NCBI GenBank assembly: GCA_963652365.1 | Contig: CAVJTH010000014.1 | Location: forward strand, 1 to 64,000 | DNA length: 64,000 nt | Origin: Hallerella sp963652365 | GTDB lineage: Bacteria; Fibrobacterota; Fibrobacteria; Fibrobacterales; Fibrobacteraceae | Direction: 5' to 3' | Shown here: positions 1 to 8,444 of the stretch, one piece after another | Numbering within the stretch: position 1 is the stretch's first letter | How the letters are laid out: each line of letters starts with the position of its first letter | The notes under the pieces: model-generated | Seen by the model: only the letters and a program-made list of their open reading frames with translations | Database searches by the model: none | Told to the model about the DNA's origin: nothing | Position numbers and translations under genes: made by a program

Positions 1-150
1 AGAACTTAGAAATCCCAGCGAACATCTCACACTAGAACCTAGACGTTCGCAAAACTCAGATCTAAGTTCTCAGCTCGAAGTTCTGCTTTAGAACCTAGAC
101 GTCCGCGAAACTCTACACTCAACTCTCGACTCTCGATACTTCGCCCTCCA
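1..150. repeat. Intergenic repeat tract, copy A
   Basis: This non-coding stretch contains a 25-base unit at 33-57 and again at 89-113, beginning TAGAACCTAGACGT, and the same unit occurs at 7720-7744. Bases 5-23 (CTTAGAAATCCCAGCGAAC) match 7692-7710 exactly. The rest is rich in short words of the type GAACTTAG and CTCGACTCTC. No reading frame is supported. It lies just past the 3' end of ychF and its left limit is cut by the window edge. Confidence 0.7.
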
Positions 151-194
151 AACTCACCACTCGACAAAGTTCTGACCGGTCCGGGAAAGGACCA

Positions 195-1295
195 TCACAC
201 GTTGAAGAGGTAATACATGATGTCGCCGTCCTGGACGACGTATTCCTTGCCTTCGGTCCGGACAACGCCCGCTTCCTTTGCCGCGTTCCAGGAACCGTAT
301 TTGCGGAAATCCTCGAAGCCGAGCGTTTCGGCGCGGATGAAGCCTTTTTCGAAATCCGAGTGGATGACGCCCGCGCATTGGGGCGCCTTTGAACCTGCCG
401 TAAAAGTCCACGCCCGGCATTCCTTTTCTCCGGCTGTAAAGAATGTGTGCAGGCCCAGGATGCGGTAGCCTTCGCGGACTACGGAATCTAGCCCCGATTC
501 CTTCATGCCGAGTTCCTTGAGAAATTCTTCCTTGTCGGCGGGTTCCATCTTGGAAAGTTCCTCTTCGATCTTTCCGCTGATGACGACGACGGATGCGCCT
601 TGCTTCTTTGCGAATTCTTCGAGTCGAGAAACGTATTCGTTGCCTTTTCCCAAGTCTTCTTCGCGGATGTTCGCACAATAGAAAAGCGGCTTTGCGGTGA
701 GAAGCGCGAGATCCTGTACGATTGCGTCGAGCGCATCGCCGTTCTTTCCGATAAATTCGCGCGCGCTCTTTCCGGCTTCGAGGCCTTTCTTCAGAATTTC
801 GCAGGCTTCGACGTTTTCCTTCGCCTTGGCGTTTCCTGTCCGGGCTGCCTTGTTCTCGTTTGCAAATCGCTTTTCGACGGAGTCGAGATCTTTCAGGATG
901 AGTTCCGTCTCGATGATGTCGATGTCGCGAACCGGATCGACGGTGCCGAGGACGTGCGTGATGTCGTCATCGTCAAAGCAGCGGACGACTTCCATGATGG
1001 CGTTGCATTCGCGGATGTGCGTGAGAAACTGGTTTCCGAGACCTTCCCCCTTGCTCGCTCCCTTGACAAGTCCCGCGATATCGACAAATTCCGTCACGGC
1101 GGGGACGATTGACTTGGGATGATAGACTTGGACAAGCTCGTTCAGACGACCGTCAGGAACGCTCACCATGCCGACGTTCGGTTCGATGGTGCAAAACGGG
1201 TAATTGGCGGCTTCTGCGCCTGCGTTGGTGATGGCGTTAAAGATCGTACTTTTGCCGACGTTCGGAAGACCGACGATTCCGCACTTAAGACTCAT
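195..1295 (-). CDS. ychF: Redox-regulated ATPase YchF (Obg-like family)
   Basis: This cytosolic P-loop protein of 366 residues has the normal YchF length. The G1 loop GLPNVGKS is at residues 9-16 and the G3 motif DIAGL follows at about 72, leading into the KGASKGEGLGNQFL segment typical of YchF. The G4 position reads ANIREED, an N-x-x-E form as known for YchF, which fits ATP rather than GTP preference. The C-terminal 85 residues resemble the TGS domain. The start at 1295 was chosen because an AAGGAG ribosome-binding site lies just upstream and MSLKCG is the usual N-terminus; a longer frame to 1331 exists. It is divergent from the lipoprotein gene at 1341. In the family it associates with ribosomes and stress responses. 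Confidence 0.97.
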   Translation of the reverse strand: MSLKCGIVGLPNVGKSTIFNAITNAGAEAANYPFCTIEPNVGMVSVPDGRLNELVQVYHPKSIVPAVTEFVDIAGLVKGASKGEGLGNQFLTHIRECNAIMEVVRCFDDDDITHVLGTVDPVRDIDIIETELILKDLDSVEKRFANENKAARTGNAKAKENVEACEILKKGLEAGKSAREFIGKNGDALDAIVQDLALLTAKPLFYCANIREEDLGKGNEYVSRLEEFAKKQGASVVVISGKIEEELSKMEPADKEEFLKELGMKESGLDSVVREGYRILGLHTFFTAGEKECRAWTFTAGSKAPQCAGVIHSDFEKGFIRAETLGFEDFRKYGSWNAAKEAGVVRTEGKEYVVQDGDIMYYLFNV

Positions 1296-1340
1296 GCTGA
1301 ACTCCTTGCTAATCGCGCGCAAATTTAGCATTTTTGGAAC

Positions 1341-2177
1341 ATGAAGATTTTAAAAGCCTTGGATGTCGTCGTTATCCTTTCGAGTCTTGCGATTGTTTCC
1401 TGTGCCGGAAATCGCGCGTCGGAAAATTCGATGGGTGATTCTTCGTGCGCGGAATGCGGGGAACAGGGAGAGATGGATCTGGAAATCTTTGACGAACGAG
1501 GCTTCGCCGAACTGAATCCGGCGTTCCTGGAAATCGGGAAAAGTTCCGCCGCGATCGGGAGCTTTCCCGCGCAGCGGATCGTGGCGAAATGCCCCGACGA
1601 AAGCAAGATCTGCCACAGCTTTAGCGAAGACGCTGTGGATTTCGATCTGGCGCACTATGAAGATTCCCTCGTCGAAATGCGCTTTTCGGGAATGCGTCAC
1701 GAGCAGATGCTGGAAGGCCTGTGGATTCCCGAGGCGGATTCCTCCTGGATTCGGGAAACGCTCCGGAAAATTCTCGAAATGCGCTTTGCGGACGGAAAAG
1801 TTCTTTCGGATGTTTCTCCATGGGAGGCGCGAGCCGATTCCCTCACCGCGTATTCCGTGTTTGACAGGGATGTTCCCGAGCCTCTACGCGAGGAACTTTT
1901 CAAGGTCTTTCGCCGGTATAACGTCCGGTACTTGACGCTTCCCGTGATCGTCGAGGTGGAGATCTTGCCGAAAATCGGCAAGAACGGAGGCTTTGCATGG
2001 AAATCCCTGTGGATTCTGTGGGATGCGCGAAACGGAAAGCCCATGCTCGTGAGCTATCACGCGTTCAAGGCGAAGACGAGGAGCCGTATTGCGCCCGAGC
2101 GGAACTGGGCGGCTCCCTTTGCGAATCGCCTTGCCAAGGAACTGTCCTTGAATCCCGAGACCGTGGAAAACCACTAA
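1341..2177 (+). CDS. Predicted lipoprotein of unknown function
   Basis: This 278-residue protein begins with a hydrophobic signal and a lipobox AIVSC whose cysteine is residue 21, so it should be an envelope lipoprotein. I do not recognise a domain. The mature part starts with a short cysteine pair (SSCAEC) and ends in a mixed alpha/beta stretch (VIVEVEILPKIG, then SLWILWDARNGKPM) that could be the core of a small globular domain. It stands alone, divergent from ychF, and its stop codon overlaps that of the convergent GH8 gene by four bases, so no terminator separates them. Confidence 0.85.
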   Translation: MKILKALDVVVILSSLAIVSCAGNRASENSMGDSSCAECGEQGEMDLEIFDERGFAELNPAFLEIGKSSAAIGSFPAQRIVAKCPDESKICHSFSEDAVDFDLAHYEDSLVEMRFSGMRHEQMLEGLWIPEADSSWIRETLRKILEMRFADGKVLSDVSPWEARADSLTAYSVFDRDVPEPLREELFKVFRRYNVRYLTLPVIVEVEILPKIGKNGGFAWKSLWILWDARNGKPMLVSYHAFKAKTRSRIAPERNWAAPFANRLAKELSLNPETVENH

Positions 2178-3352
2178 GGGGAGATGCTTTCCGGGGGTTC
2201 TCCGCCTAGAACGAGAAGTCCCAGCAGATAGAGCATTCCATCGTAGTATCGCCATGTCCCGGTGGGAATCGGCGTGTTCCAGAATGTCGCCAGGAACGGG
2301 CGGGAAAGTTCGATCTCTTCGGAATCTGTCAAGTCGAGCGCCGCTGTCGCAGCCGCATTCATCGCGACAAGTCCCGGGGTGATAGGCCTTGCTTCCTTGG
2401 GATAGGCGCTTCCGTCGATGCGGTAGTCGGCGAGGTTCGGGCGGTGCGTGCGAAAGAATCGGAGCCATTTTCGGAGGGAATCCCGCTCGAATGTCCTCGC
2501 TTTTTCGTGTTCGCTTTCGCAAGTGCCGGGAACTTCCCAGTTGAAATCCATGGCGAGATTCAAGGCGACGCGCCACGCGTCGCCGCTAAAGCATTCGCTT
2601 GTCGGAAAGAAGTCGGTATGCTTCGGGGTACCGTCGAATTCCGCGTAGTCGGGAAAAAGTCCCGTTTCGGGATGAGAGGCGCGCGCAAGGAAGGCGAGGC
2701 TTTCGCGATAGACGCGTTCCCAGAAAGGATCCTGGGTTTCCTGTGCGAACAGTCGGTAGAACGCCAGCGTATGATAGCTAGGATCGGTAAACTCGTTTCC
2801 CCTGACGGGAGAAAACCGGACGAGGAAATTCTCGGGATGGAACATCGACTGGAGCTTTTCCGAGGGCTCTCTGTGGGCCATCTGCCTGAGCAGGGAAACG
2901 GCTTCGCGCTTGTATTCCGGACGATCGAACTTCTTGGCAGCGACGAGAAGGGACGCCGCAAAGTATTCTTCGCCATCGGGAGCTGCGCCGGGATCCATCT
3001 TGTAGAATTCGGTCGGGTTCTGGCGAATGCCGACTTGCCAGGCGAAATAAGGCGCAAAGTCTCCGCACGAATTTTTCAGGAACTTCTTCGAAAAGTTCCA
3101 AAGCGACCGGAACAGCGGTTCGAACCCGAGTTCCGCGGCGATGAACATCCCGTAGCTCATGCCTTCGCTGCGAATGTCCGAATGCCCGGTATCGACGATA
3201 TAGTGGAACTGTCTGTAGCCAAGGCAGATTCGCTCGTTTTCCTTGTCTCCGTGAAAGAGGCTTTGAAAGCATTCCTGAATTTTCGCCCGGATTTCGGATT
3301 TTCCCTTGCCGATAATTTGGAATGGGCTTTTGAAATCTTTCGAAAAATTCAT
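2174..3352 (-). CDS. GH8 family glycosidase, reducing-end xylose-releasing exo-oligoxylanase-like
   Basis: This 392-residue protein has the glycoside hydrolase family 8 fold signature. The segment DTGHSDIRSEGMSYGM at residues 54-69 carries the expected general acid Glu63; further on come FAPYFAWQV, then APDGEEYFAASLL, and SGDAWRVALNLAMDF, where the Asp is the likely base. The pattern matches the Rex type (EC 3.2.1.156), which releases xylose from the reducing end of xylo-oligosaccharides, rather than GH8 endoglucanases. There is no signal peptide, so it should act in the cytoplasm on imported oligosaccharides. The start at 3352 was chosen because its ATG overlaps the HAD gene stop as ATGA. 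It is the last gene of a five-gene operon. Confidence 0.88.
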   Translation of the reverse strand: MNFSKDFKSPFQIIGKGKSEIRAKIQECFQSLFHGDKENERICLGYRQFHYIVDTGHSDIRSEGMSYGMFIAAELGFEPLFRSLWNFSKKFLKNSCGDFAPYFAWQVGIRQNPTEFYKMDPGAAPDGEEYFAASLLVAAKKFDRPEYKREAVSLLRQMAHREPSEKLQSMFHPENFLVRFSPVRGNEFTDPSYHTLAFYRLFAQETQDPFWERVYRESLAFLARASHPETGLFPDYAEFDGTPKHTDFFPTSECFSGDAWRVALNLAMDFNWEVPGTCESEHEKARTFERDSLRKWLRFFRTHRPNLADYRIDGSAYPKEARPITPGLVAMNAAATAALDLTDSEEIELSRPFLATFWNTPIPTGTWRYYDGMLYLLGLLVLGGEPPESISP

Positions 3353-4011
3353 CGGAGATACTCTTTCAGGGATTCGAACAGGGATGATCCGTTTTGAAAA
3401 AGCCGGGTCTTCATGCCGACGGATGCGGCGCCTCGGATATCCCGCTCGGGATCGTCGCCGACAAACAGTGTCGCTTCCGGTCTTGTGCCGAGATTTTCCA
3501 AGGCGCATTCGAAGATCCTGGGGTCGGGCTTCTTGGCGTGGACTTCGCCCGAGATGATCACGGCGTCGAGCATTTTCAGGAGACCGTTTTGGTGCAGCAC
3601 CTTTCGCACATGGGGCGCATGCTGGAAATTCGATATGATTCCCGTCTTGACGCCTTTTTCTTTCAAGAATCGCAACACGGCTTTCGTTTCCGGGTGGATG
3701 GGAACAAATCCCTGCCAGCGGTTCATGGAGGTGGCTGCGGTGTGCCTGATCCAGTTGTCACTTGGCTTCTTTCCGTAAAGTTCCGCGAGATGCTTGAGAC
3801 GGGCTTCATATTCGGTGAAGCGGTCGTTGCTCGCGATCTGTTCCGAAAAGAAATGTCTGCAGTTTTTCGCGACTTGGTCGGTGGTCGCGGAGACGCCGAG
3901 ATCTTTCAGGGCGATCGAGAGATCTTCGTGCCAGATGGAAAACGCCTTGGACATGTTGCCATATGTAAACAGGGTCCCGTATAGGTCAAAAAGGATGCCG
4001 GCGATTTCCAT
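3349..4011 (-). CDS. HAD-superfamily hydrolase
   Basis: This 220-residue protein shows all HAD motifs: motif I DLYGTL at 9-14 with nucleophile Asp9, motif II SN at 127-128, the KKPDP lysine near 160, and motif IV GDDPERD at 185-191. The second acidic residue of motif I is Tyr (D-L-Y-G-T), as in L-2-haloacid dehalogenases and some phosphatases, so the substrate cannot be named. A four-helix cap lies between motifs I and II (residues 18-105). It is translationally coupled to the GH8 gene and follows the Dabb gene by six bases; a phosphosugar role is possible from that context but is only inference. Confidence 0.9.
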   Translation of the reverse strand: MEIAGILFDLYGTLFTYGNMSKAFSIWHEDLSIALKDLGVSATTDQVAKNCRHFFSEQIASNDRFTEYEARLKHLAELYGKKPSDNWIRHTAATSMNRWQGFVPIHPETKAVLRFLKEKGVKTGIISNFQHAPHVRKVLHQNGLLKMLDAVIISGEVHAKKPDPRIFECALENLGTRPEATLFVGDDPERDIRGAASVGMKTRLFQNGSSLFESLKEYLR

Positions 4012-4017
4012 TGGAGG

Positions 4018-4320
4018 CTACAGTTCGTAATCGATGACTGCGCGATCGGTCGAAACCTTGCCGATGAACTGCTTGATTTCGACATGGGCGGGAAACTCCT
4101 GGTAGAAGTCGAGATCTTTTCGAGTGGCAAAAGCGGTGACCAGTCCGAGGTCCCAGGCTGCCGCGCTGCGGTTGAAATCGACGCCGGATTCGATTTCGAG
4201 AAGTCCGGGAACCTTGCCGTCGAGAGTCTTGAACATTTCGACGATTTTCTTGCCGTTTTCCGCCGCGGTGGCGCCTTCGGCTTCTTCTTTCAGTTTCCAG
4301 AGAACGATGTGCTTAATCAT
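4018..4320 (-). CDS. Dabb (stress-responsive alpha/beta barrel) family protein
   Basis: This 100-residue protein starts MIKHIVLWKLKEEAEG and has the VPGLLEIESGVDF and YQEFPAHVEIKQFI segments of the Dabb family, dimeric ferredoxin-like folds of mostly unknown function. The start at 4320 gives the canonical N-terminus; an upstream frame to 4398 overlaps the previous gene. It begins inside the end of the glycosyltransferase gene, with AAAGGAA as a plausible ribosome-binding site. No catalytic residues can be assigned. Confidence 0.88.
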   Translation of the reverse strand: MIKHIVLWKLKEEAEGATAAENGKKIVEMFKTLDGKVPGLLEIESGVDFNRSAAAWDLGLVTAFATRKDLDFYQEFPAHVEIKQFIGKVSTDRAVIDYEL

Positions 4321-5512
4321 GGGATGTTCCTTTCTGAATTTTGCGGTATAGCGAAAGCTGCCGTTCGAAACAGCTTTGCCAGCTGAAATTCTTCGCATAG
4401 TTTACGGCGTTCCGCTTGAGGATCGCCATGTCCATTTTCGAAATTCGGACGATTGAATCGGCGAGCGCTTGCGGAGTGCGCTCTTCGAGCGTCACTCCGG
4501 CGCCCGATGCGCGGAGATGCTCGGCGGCGGCGCCGGTCGATGCGGCTACAAGCGCATCGCCGCAAGCAAGGCTCTCCAGAATGGAAAGCCCAAAAGTTTC
4601 CCAGCCGGAGAGCGCGAGCGACAGATCCGTGCTGGCGTAGCATTTCGCCATCTTGCCCGTACCGTCGATGAATCCTTCGTAGCGGATGTGCCTGTATCTT
4701 TTTGCCGCTTCCTGGACTTTCGGAAGGTCCGGGCCTGTTCCTGCAAAGAGAACCGCCGGTTCGCTATCGAGCCTTTCGCAAAGAATCGGATAGGCGAGCA
4801 GAAAGAGCCTCAGGCCTTTTTCGTCACAGAAGCGATGCGGAAAGAAGATGGTCAGACGGTTCGGGTCGCCCGCCTTTAGCGTCTTGACAAGTTCTTCGTC
4901 GCGCGCTTCCGGTCGAAAGGTTTGCAAATCGACTCCCAGCGGAATCCATTCCAGGCGATTCTTCGCGAATCCGTTTTGTTCCATCCGTTCGAGGACTTCG
5001 CGGGAGCTCGCTTCGAGTTTCGCGTAATCCCGGAAGCTCGCCCGCGCATAGGCAAACGCGGCGGACTGCGCCATTTTCGCGACCCTGGAAAAACCCCACT
5101 TTTCGAAAAAGCGACGGACGTAGGTGACGGGAAAATCCGCATGCCAGAAGGCGGTGAGCGTGGAATTTCCCGAAACTTTTTTCGCTACCCTGGAAACCGT
5201 CTTGGGCAAGATGTACGGAGATCCGACTTCGACGATATCCGGACGGTATCTCTCCAGGTAGGGCCGGATATCCCGTTCTTTCCACAAGAAGCGGTATTCC
5301 CAGTTTCCGGGAAACCGGAACGCCTTTCGATGTTCGATAACCAGCGATTCGGAAACTTTCTCGGTGAAAGTACTGGAATCGTTTTGGACAAAGACGAGGA
5401 TCGCGTCATCCCGTTCCCTGTAAAAGTTCATGCGCTCCAGATGGTAACGCCTGACGCCTCCTCCCGAAGGACTCCAGAAGTTGTTGAAATCGAGAACGAC
5501 GAGACGGCTCAT
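4313..5512 (-). CDS. Family 4 glycosyltransferase
   Basis: This 399-residue GT-B enzyme has an N-terminal Rossmann domain with the glycine-rich loop SPSGGGVRRYH, the start of the C-terminal domain near NRLEWIPLGVDLQTF, and the nucleotide-sugar site ETFGLSILESLACG with its E-x7-E arrangement. Such enzymes transfer a sugar from an activated donor; acceptor and donor cannot be read from sequence. No membrane segment is evident. The ATG at 5512 overlaps the upstream gene stop as ATGA, so the two are probably translated together. Its place between a primase-like gene and a HAD gene gives no clear pathway. Confidence 0.9.
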   Translation of the reverse strand: MSRLVVLDFNNFWSPSGGGVRRYHLERMNFYRERDDAILVFVQNDSSTFTEKVSESLVIEHRKAFRFPGNWEYRFLWKERDIRPYLERYRPDIVEVGSPYILPKTVSRVAKKVSGNSTLTAFWHADFPVTYVRRFFEKWGFSRVAKMAQSAAFAYARASFRDYAKLEASSREVLERMEQNGFAKNRLEWIPLGVDLQTFRPEARDEELVKTLKAGDPNRLTIFFPHRFCDEKGLRLFLLAYPILCERLDSEPAVLFAGTGPDLPKVQEAAKRYRHIRYEGFIDGTGKMAKCYASTDLSLALSGWETFGLSILESLACGDALVAASTGAAAEHLRASGAGVTLEERTPQALADSIVRISKMDMAILKRNAVNYAKNFSWQSCFERQLSLYRKIQKGTSHD

Positions 5513-7404
5513 GTTTCTTTTTCTTTCATCCGGTAAGACTTGTCCGAGAAAAGGAGATTCGCTTCGTAGAGCGTCGAACCGGAGCCTTTCAGGTTGACCG
5601 TGAGCCAGAGAGCCCCGTCTTCCTTGCGCTCGATCCAGAACGTCGCGTCCGCGTCGCGCAGATAGGGTCTCGGGCCGATGATCTTGTCGCAGTCCTTGAC
5701 GCAAGAACCGCTGATGAAAACGGGAATATCCAGATCCTTGTAGAGATCGAGAGCCGCCGAGGAACGCCGTTCGTTCAGGTCGGGAATGTCCGACCGATCC
5801 GAGATGCGAAGATGGTCGATGCCGTCAATGAAGAGAATCAGCTGCTGCTTTTCGGAAATCTCGTTTTGCAGTTCCTTGAGAAACGAGTTGAAGTTGAACG
5901 TTTCCGTATCTTCCCAGATTTCGAGTCGTTCCGTCTTGACATAGGAAAGCAGCGTCTGGGTCGCATCGTGGACTCTCTGGTTCAGGGAGTCGTCCTTGTT
6001 CTGCTTGCGGACATTCGCTTCGGAAATTCCTGCGAGCATGGCGACAAACCGGTCGAACGCCTGACGGCGCGGGCTGTCTAGCGCCACATAGATGATCTTC
6101 GCTTCCGGATTCCCTTCGATAAGGTCGAGCGCGAAAGAGGAAAGCGCGTAGCTCTTGAACCCGAACGGTTCGGAAGAGAGAAAGTAATAGCCCGGCAGAA
6201 TGCCGTCTAGCGCATGGGAAAGAGTCGGAAAATTGAAAAGGCGATAGCCGACGTCGGAGTCCGCTTCTCGGGTCATCGCCATGGCGAAATTCTCGCGAAT
6301 GTCCTGGAGCAGCACGGATTTGCGGTGCGTCCGCATGGTGTCTTCTTCGGTATCTCGAATCTTTTCGAGCAGCGTGTCCGCTCCGTTCTTGCGGACCAGC
6401 GTGTCAACGGTTTCTCCGGCGGGCAGGATGATGGATTTGAACCGCATCCCTTCGGATTCCGCCAGTTCAAGGCTCTTGCGAACGTGGAGTTCCTGGTTTC
6501 GCCTGTTCGTTTCCTTGCGGAGAATCAGCGTGACGCTTTCGGCACCGCAGGCCTTGAGCTTGTAGAGATGGCTGCGGCTAAAAGGCTGGTACATCGTGGA
6601 GACGACCCCCGGAATCCCGGCGAGATCGGCGGTCAGCGTGTCGAAAAGTCCTTCGACGACTATCGGATTTTCGATGTCCTGCTGGATATTGAAAGGAATG
6701 TCTAGCGGACCGGAGGCGTAGGAAATGTAAGTGTCCTCGCTTGAATTCGGGGTTCCCGCGTTGTCGAGAATCCGCCCATAGACGGAATGAATGACCCCTT
6801 TGGAATTTCGGGCGGGAATGGTGAGTCGCGGTTCGTGAGAAATGTCCAGGTTGTCGAGGTAAAAGCTGACTTCGTGGCGTTCTAGTCCGGAGAGCAGGCA
6901 GTAGCTGTAAAAGGGTTCCGGATCGCCGCTGTAATACCCGATGCCGTAGAGTTTTGCCTGTCCTAGACTCCAGCCCCGCGCCTTGAGAAATTCCGCCGTG
7001 GATTCGCTCTTGGTGGCGGCCCAGTGGCAGTAGCGGACAAAGCTTTCCAGAACGCGGACTTTTTCACCGCCGATTTCCTTGTTCCTGTGATGCTCCGGAT
7101 CGCCGTTTTCGAACTCGCCGGAAACGCCCCAAAAGTCCAGGGCTTCCTTTCGCGCCGTGTTTTCGTCGAGACCGTTGAAGCGGGTCCGCATCAGAAATTC
7201 AATCAGGTCACCGTCGCTATCGCATTGCAGACAGCGGTAACGCCAATAGCCCAGCGTATCGTAAAAGAAGAGGGAGGATTCTTCTGGCGAGTGAAATGGA
7301 CACTGGGACATCAGGTTTCGCCCCCAGCGTCTCAGGGGAATACCCAGGCGTCGCGGATGTGTCTTGACGCGTGAAAGATCGAGTTTCTCTTCTTCGACGA
7401 ACAT
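5509..7404 (-). CDS. DnaG/DnaB-like primase-helicase protein with degenerate active sites
   Basis: This 631-residue protein combines three replication modules. Residues 35-61 form a CHC2-type zinc ribbon (Cys35, His38, Cys58, Cys61). Residues 150-240 resemble the DnaG polymerase domain (YGIGYYSGDPEPFYS, then RLTIPARNSKG). Residues 247-345 resemble TOPRIM: Glu251 is in place (VVEGLFD), but the DxD metal motif is replaced by RKETN at 296-300 and the later EDPD is GETVD. From 390 on there is a DnaB/RecA-like ATPase whose Walker A reads SEPFGFKS (411-418), with Phe in place of the glycine before Lys, and a Walker B LILFID (522-527). The layout recalls T7 gp4 or Twinkle, but catalysis looks impaired. 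It is first in the operon; a host-adapted paralogue seems likelier than the main primase. Confidence 0.8.
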   Translation of the reverse strand: MFVEEEKLDLSRVKTHPRRLGIPLRRWGRNLMSQCPFHSPEESSLFFYDTLGYWRYRCLQCDSDGDLIEFLMRTRFNGLDENTARKEALDFWGVSGEFENGDPEHHRNKEIGGEKVRVLESFVRYCHWAATKSESTAEFLKARGWSLGQAKLYGIGYYSGDPEPFYSYCLLSGLERHEVSFYLDNLDISHEPRLTIPARNSKGVIHSVYGRILDNAGTPNSSEDTYISYASGPLDIPFNIQQDIENPIVVEGLFDTLTADLAGIPGVVSTMYQPFSRSHLYKLKACGAESVTLILRKETNRRNQELHVRKSLELAESEGMRFKSIILPAGETVDTLVRKNGADTLLEKIRDTEEDTMRTHRKSVLLQDIRENFAMAMTREADSDVGYRLFNFPTLSHALDGILPGYYFLSSEPFGFKSYALSSFALDLIEGNPEAKIIYVALDSPRRQAFDRFVAMLAGISEANVRKQNKDDSLNQRVHDATQTLLSYVKTERLEIWEDTETFNFNSFLKELQNEISEKQQLILFIDGIDHLRISDRSDIPDLNERRSSAALDLYKDLDIPVFISGSCVKDCDKIIGPRPYLRDADATFWIERKEDGALWLTVNLKGSGSTLYEANLLFSDKSYRMKEKET

Positions 7405-7455
7405 AGGTCACCTCTCTTGCAACAATAGAAATTTTTGGGAAGCATGGTGTCCAGA

Positions 7456-7680
7456 GCTTGTTCGGAGCTTAGTTCAGAGAGCTTGGAATTTAGCGTTGCG
7501 GAACGAACCGTTTTTTTTGCCGAAAGGCTTTTTCGCGAAGCGACCTGTTTCCGCCTGCCGGCGGAGGGAGCGCCTTCCCGGCGAGGGGCAAGGTAGGGGG
7601 ACCTTTCGGAGTTGCGAAGGCCAAGGTCCCCCTTCCTTGCATCCACCCCCACGGCCACGCTTGTTCAGTGCTTAGTTAGG
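7456..7680. repeat. Segment flanked by imperfect 22-base direct repeats
   Basis: Bases 7456-7477 (GCTTGTTCGGAGCTTAGTTC...) and 7659-7680 are direct repeats with four differences. The enclosed stretch holds a strong hairpin (7588-7605 with 7623-7640) and a smaller palindrome CCGCC-TGCC-GGCGG at 7551-7564. No open frame is credible. The form is that of a small non-coding mobile or REP-like unit, but a single copy in the window cannot prove it. Confidence 0.5.
7588..7640. repeat. 18-bp inverted repeat (hairpin)
   Basis: Arms 7588-7605 and 7623-7640 are complementary over 18 bases with one mismatch, with the core GGGGGACCTT / AAGGTCCCCC and a 17-base loop. No T-tract follows on either strand, so it is not a standard intrinsic terminator. 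It sits between divergent genes, 184 bases beyond the start of the primase-like gene and 229 before ruvC. Confidence 0.75.
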
Positions 7681-7830
7681 AGAACTTAGAGCTTAGAAAT
7701 CCCAGCGAACTTCTCACGCTAGAACCTAGATGTCCGCGAAACTCCACTTTCGACTCTCCACACTTCACTTTCAACTGATTCCTGTTTCCTGATTTCTCTC
7801 GACTCCACTCTCAATTAAGTTTTTGGCTCT
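7681..7830. repeat. Intergenic repeat tract, copy B
   Basis: This tract repeats the motifs of the left window edge: 7692-7710 equals 5-23 and 7720-7744 matches 33-57 and 89-113 with a few changes. It is followed by pyrimidine-rich words such as CGACTCTCC and CTCGACTCCACTCTC. With the hairpin segment before it, this fills the whole 464-base gap (7405-7868) between the divergent primase-like and ruvC genes, in which I see no gene. Confidence 0.7.
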
Positions 7831-7868
7831 GACTTCTCGGCCATTCCGTTCAATTCTTTTTAAATTCC

Positions 7869-8444
7869 ATGACGATGATTATACTCGGGATCGATCCGGG
7901 CTCCTATACGACGGGCTACGCTTTTTTGGAAAAGGACGGAAACAGTCCAATACGGGTTCTCGAATACGGAACGGTTTCCGCTTCGAAAAAGGACTCCTTT
8001 GAAGATCGTCTGGTGAAGATCGTCGGCGATTTGGAAAACCTGGTGGAGCTTTACAAGCCTACCGTTTTCAGCATGGAAAGCGCTTTCTTTGCGAAGAACG
8101 TCCACAGCGCGATGATTCTTGGACATGTACGCGGAGCCATTCTCGTCATGTGCCATCGGCGCGGCATGGAATTCTTTGAATACAGCCCCCGTTCGGTCAA
8201 GCAGGCGGTCACGGGAGACGGTTCCGCCTCGAAGGAAAAGGTCGCCTGCATGGTGACGGCTAGGCTCGAAATCGAAAAGGAAAGAGTCAAGCTCGACGCG
8301 ACGGACGCCTTGGCTATCGCCTGCACGCATCTGTTTTCCCGGAACCAACCCGTGTACAAGAAGACGAAAAGTCCGTCGCGGTCTTCGAAAAACGCGGCGT
8401 GGCGGGCACTTGTCCTCAAGATGGGAGGAACGCTTCCCGAATGA
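7869..8444 (+). CDS. ruvC: Crossover junction endodeoxyribonuclease RuvC
   Basis: This 191-residue protein is the Holliday-junction resolvase. The RNase H-like catalytic acids are visible: Asp9 in GIDPGS, Glu70 in FSMESAFF, and Asp143 and Asp146 in LDATDALA. The segment KNVHSAMILGHVRGAIL matches the dimer/junction helix. It is about 18 residues longer than usual because of a basic C-terminal tail (KKTKSPSRSSKNAAWR). No Shine-Dalgarno site precedes the ATG at 7869; a second ATG lies two codons in. ruvA and ruvB are not adjacent. The following carboxypeptidase gene starts in its stop codon, so ruvC heads a three-gene operon. Confidence 0.96.
   Translation: MTMIILGIDPGSYTTGYAFLEKDGNSPIRVLEYGTVSASKKDSFEDRLVKIVGDLENLVELYKPTVFSMESAFFAKNVHSAMILGHVRGAILVMCHRRGMEFFEYSPRSVKQAVTGDGSASKEKVACMVTARLEIEKERVKLDATDALAIACTHLFSRNQPVYKKTKSPSRSSKNAAWRALVLKMGGTLPE

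Noticed and set aside
179..195. GGTCC...GGACC as a ychF terminator
   Set aside because: The stem is only five bases and no T-tract follows on the minus strand.
7588..7640. The strong hairpin as a terminator
   Set aside because: No T-run follows on either strand and both flanking genes read away from it.
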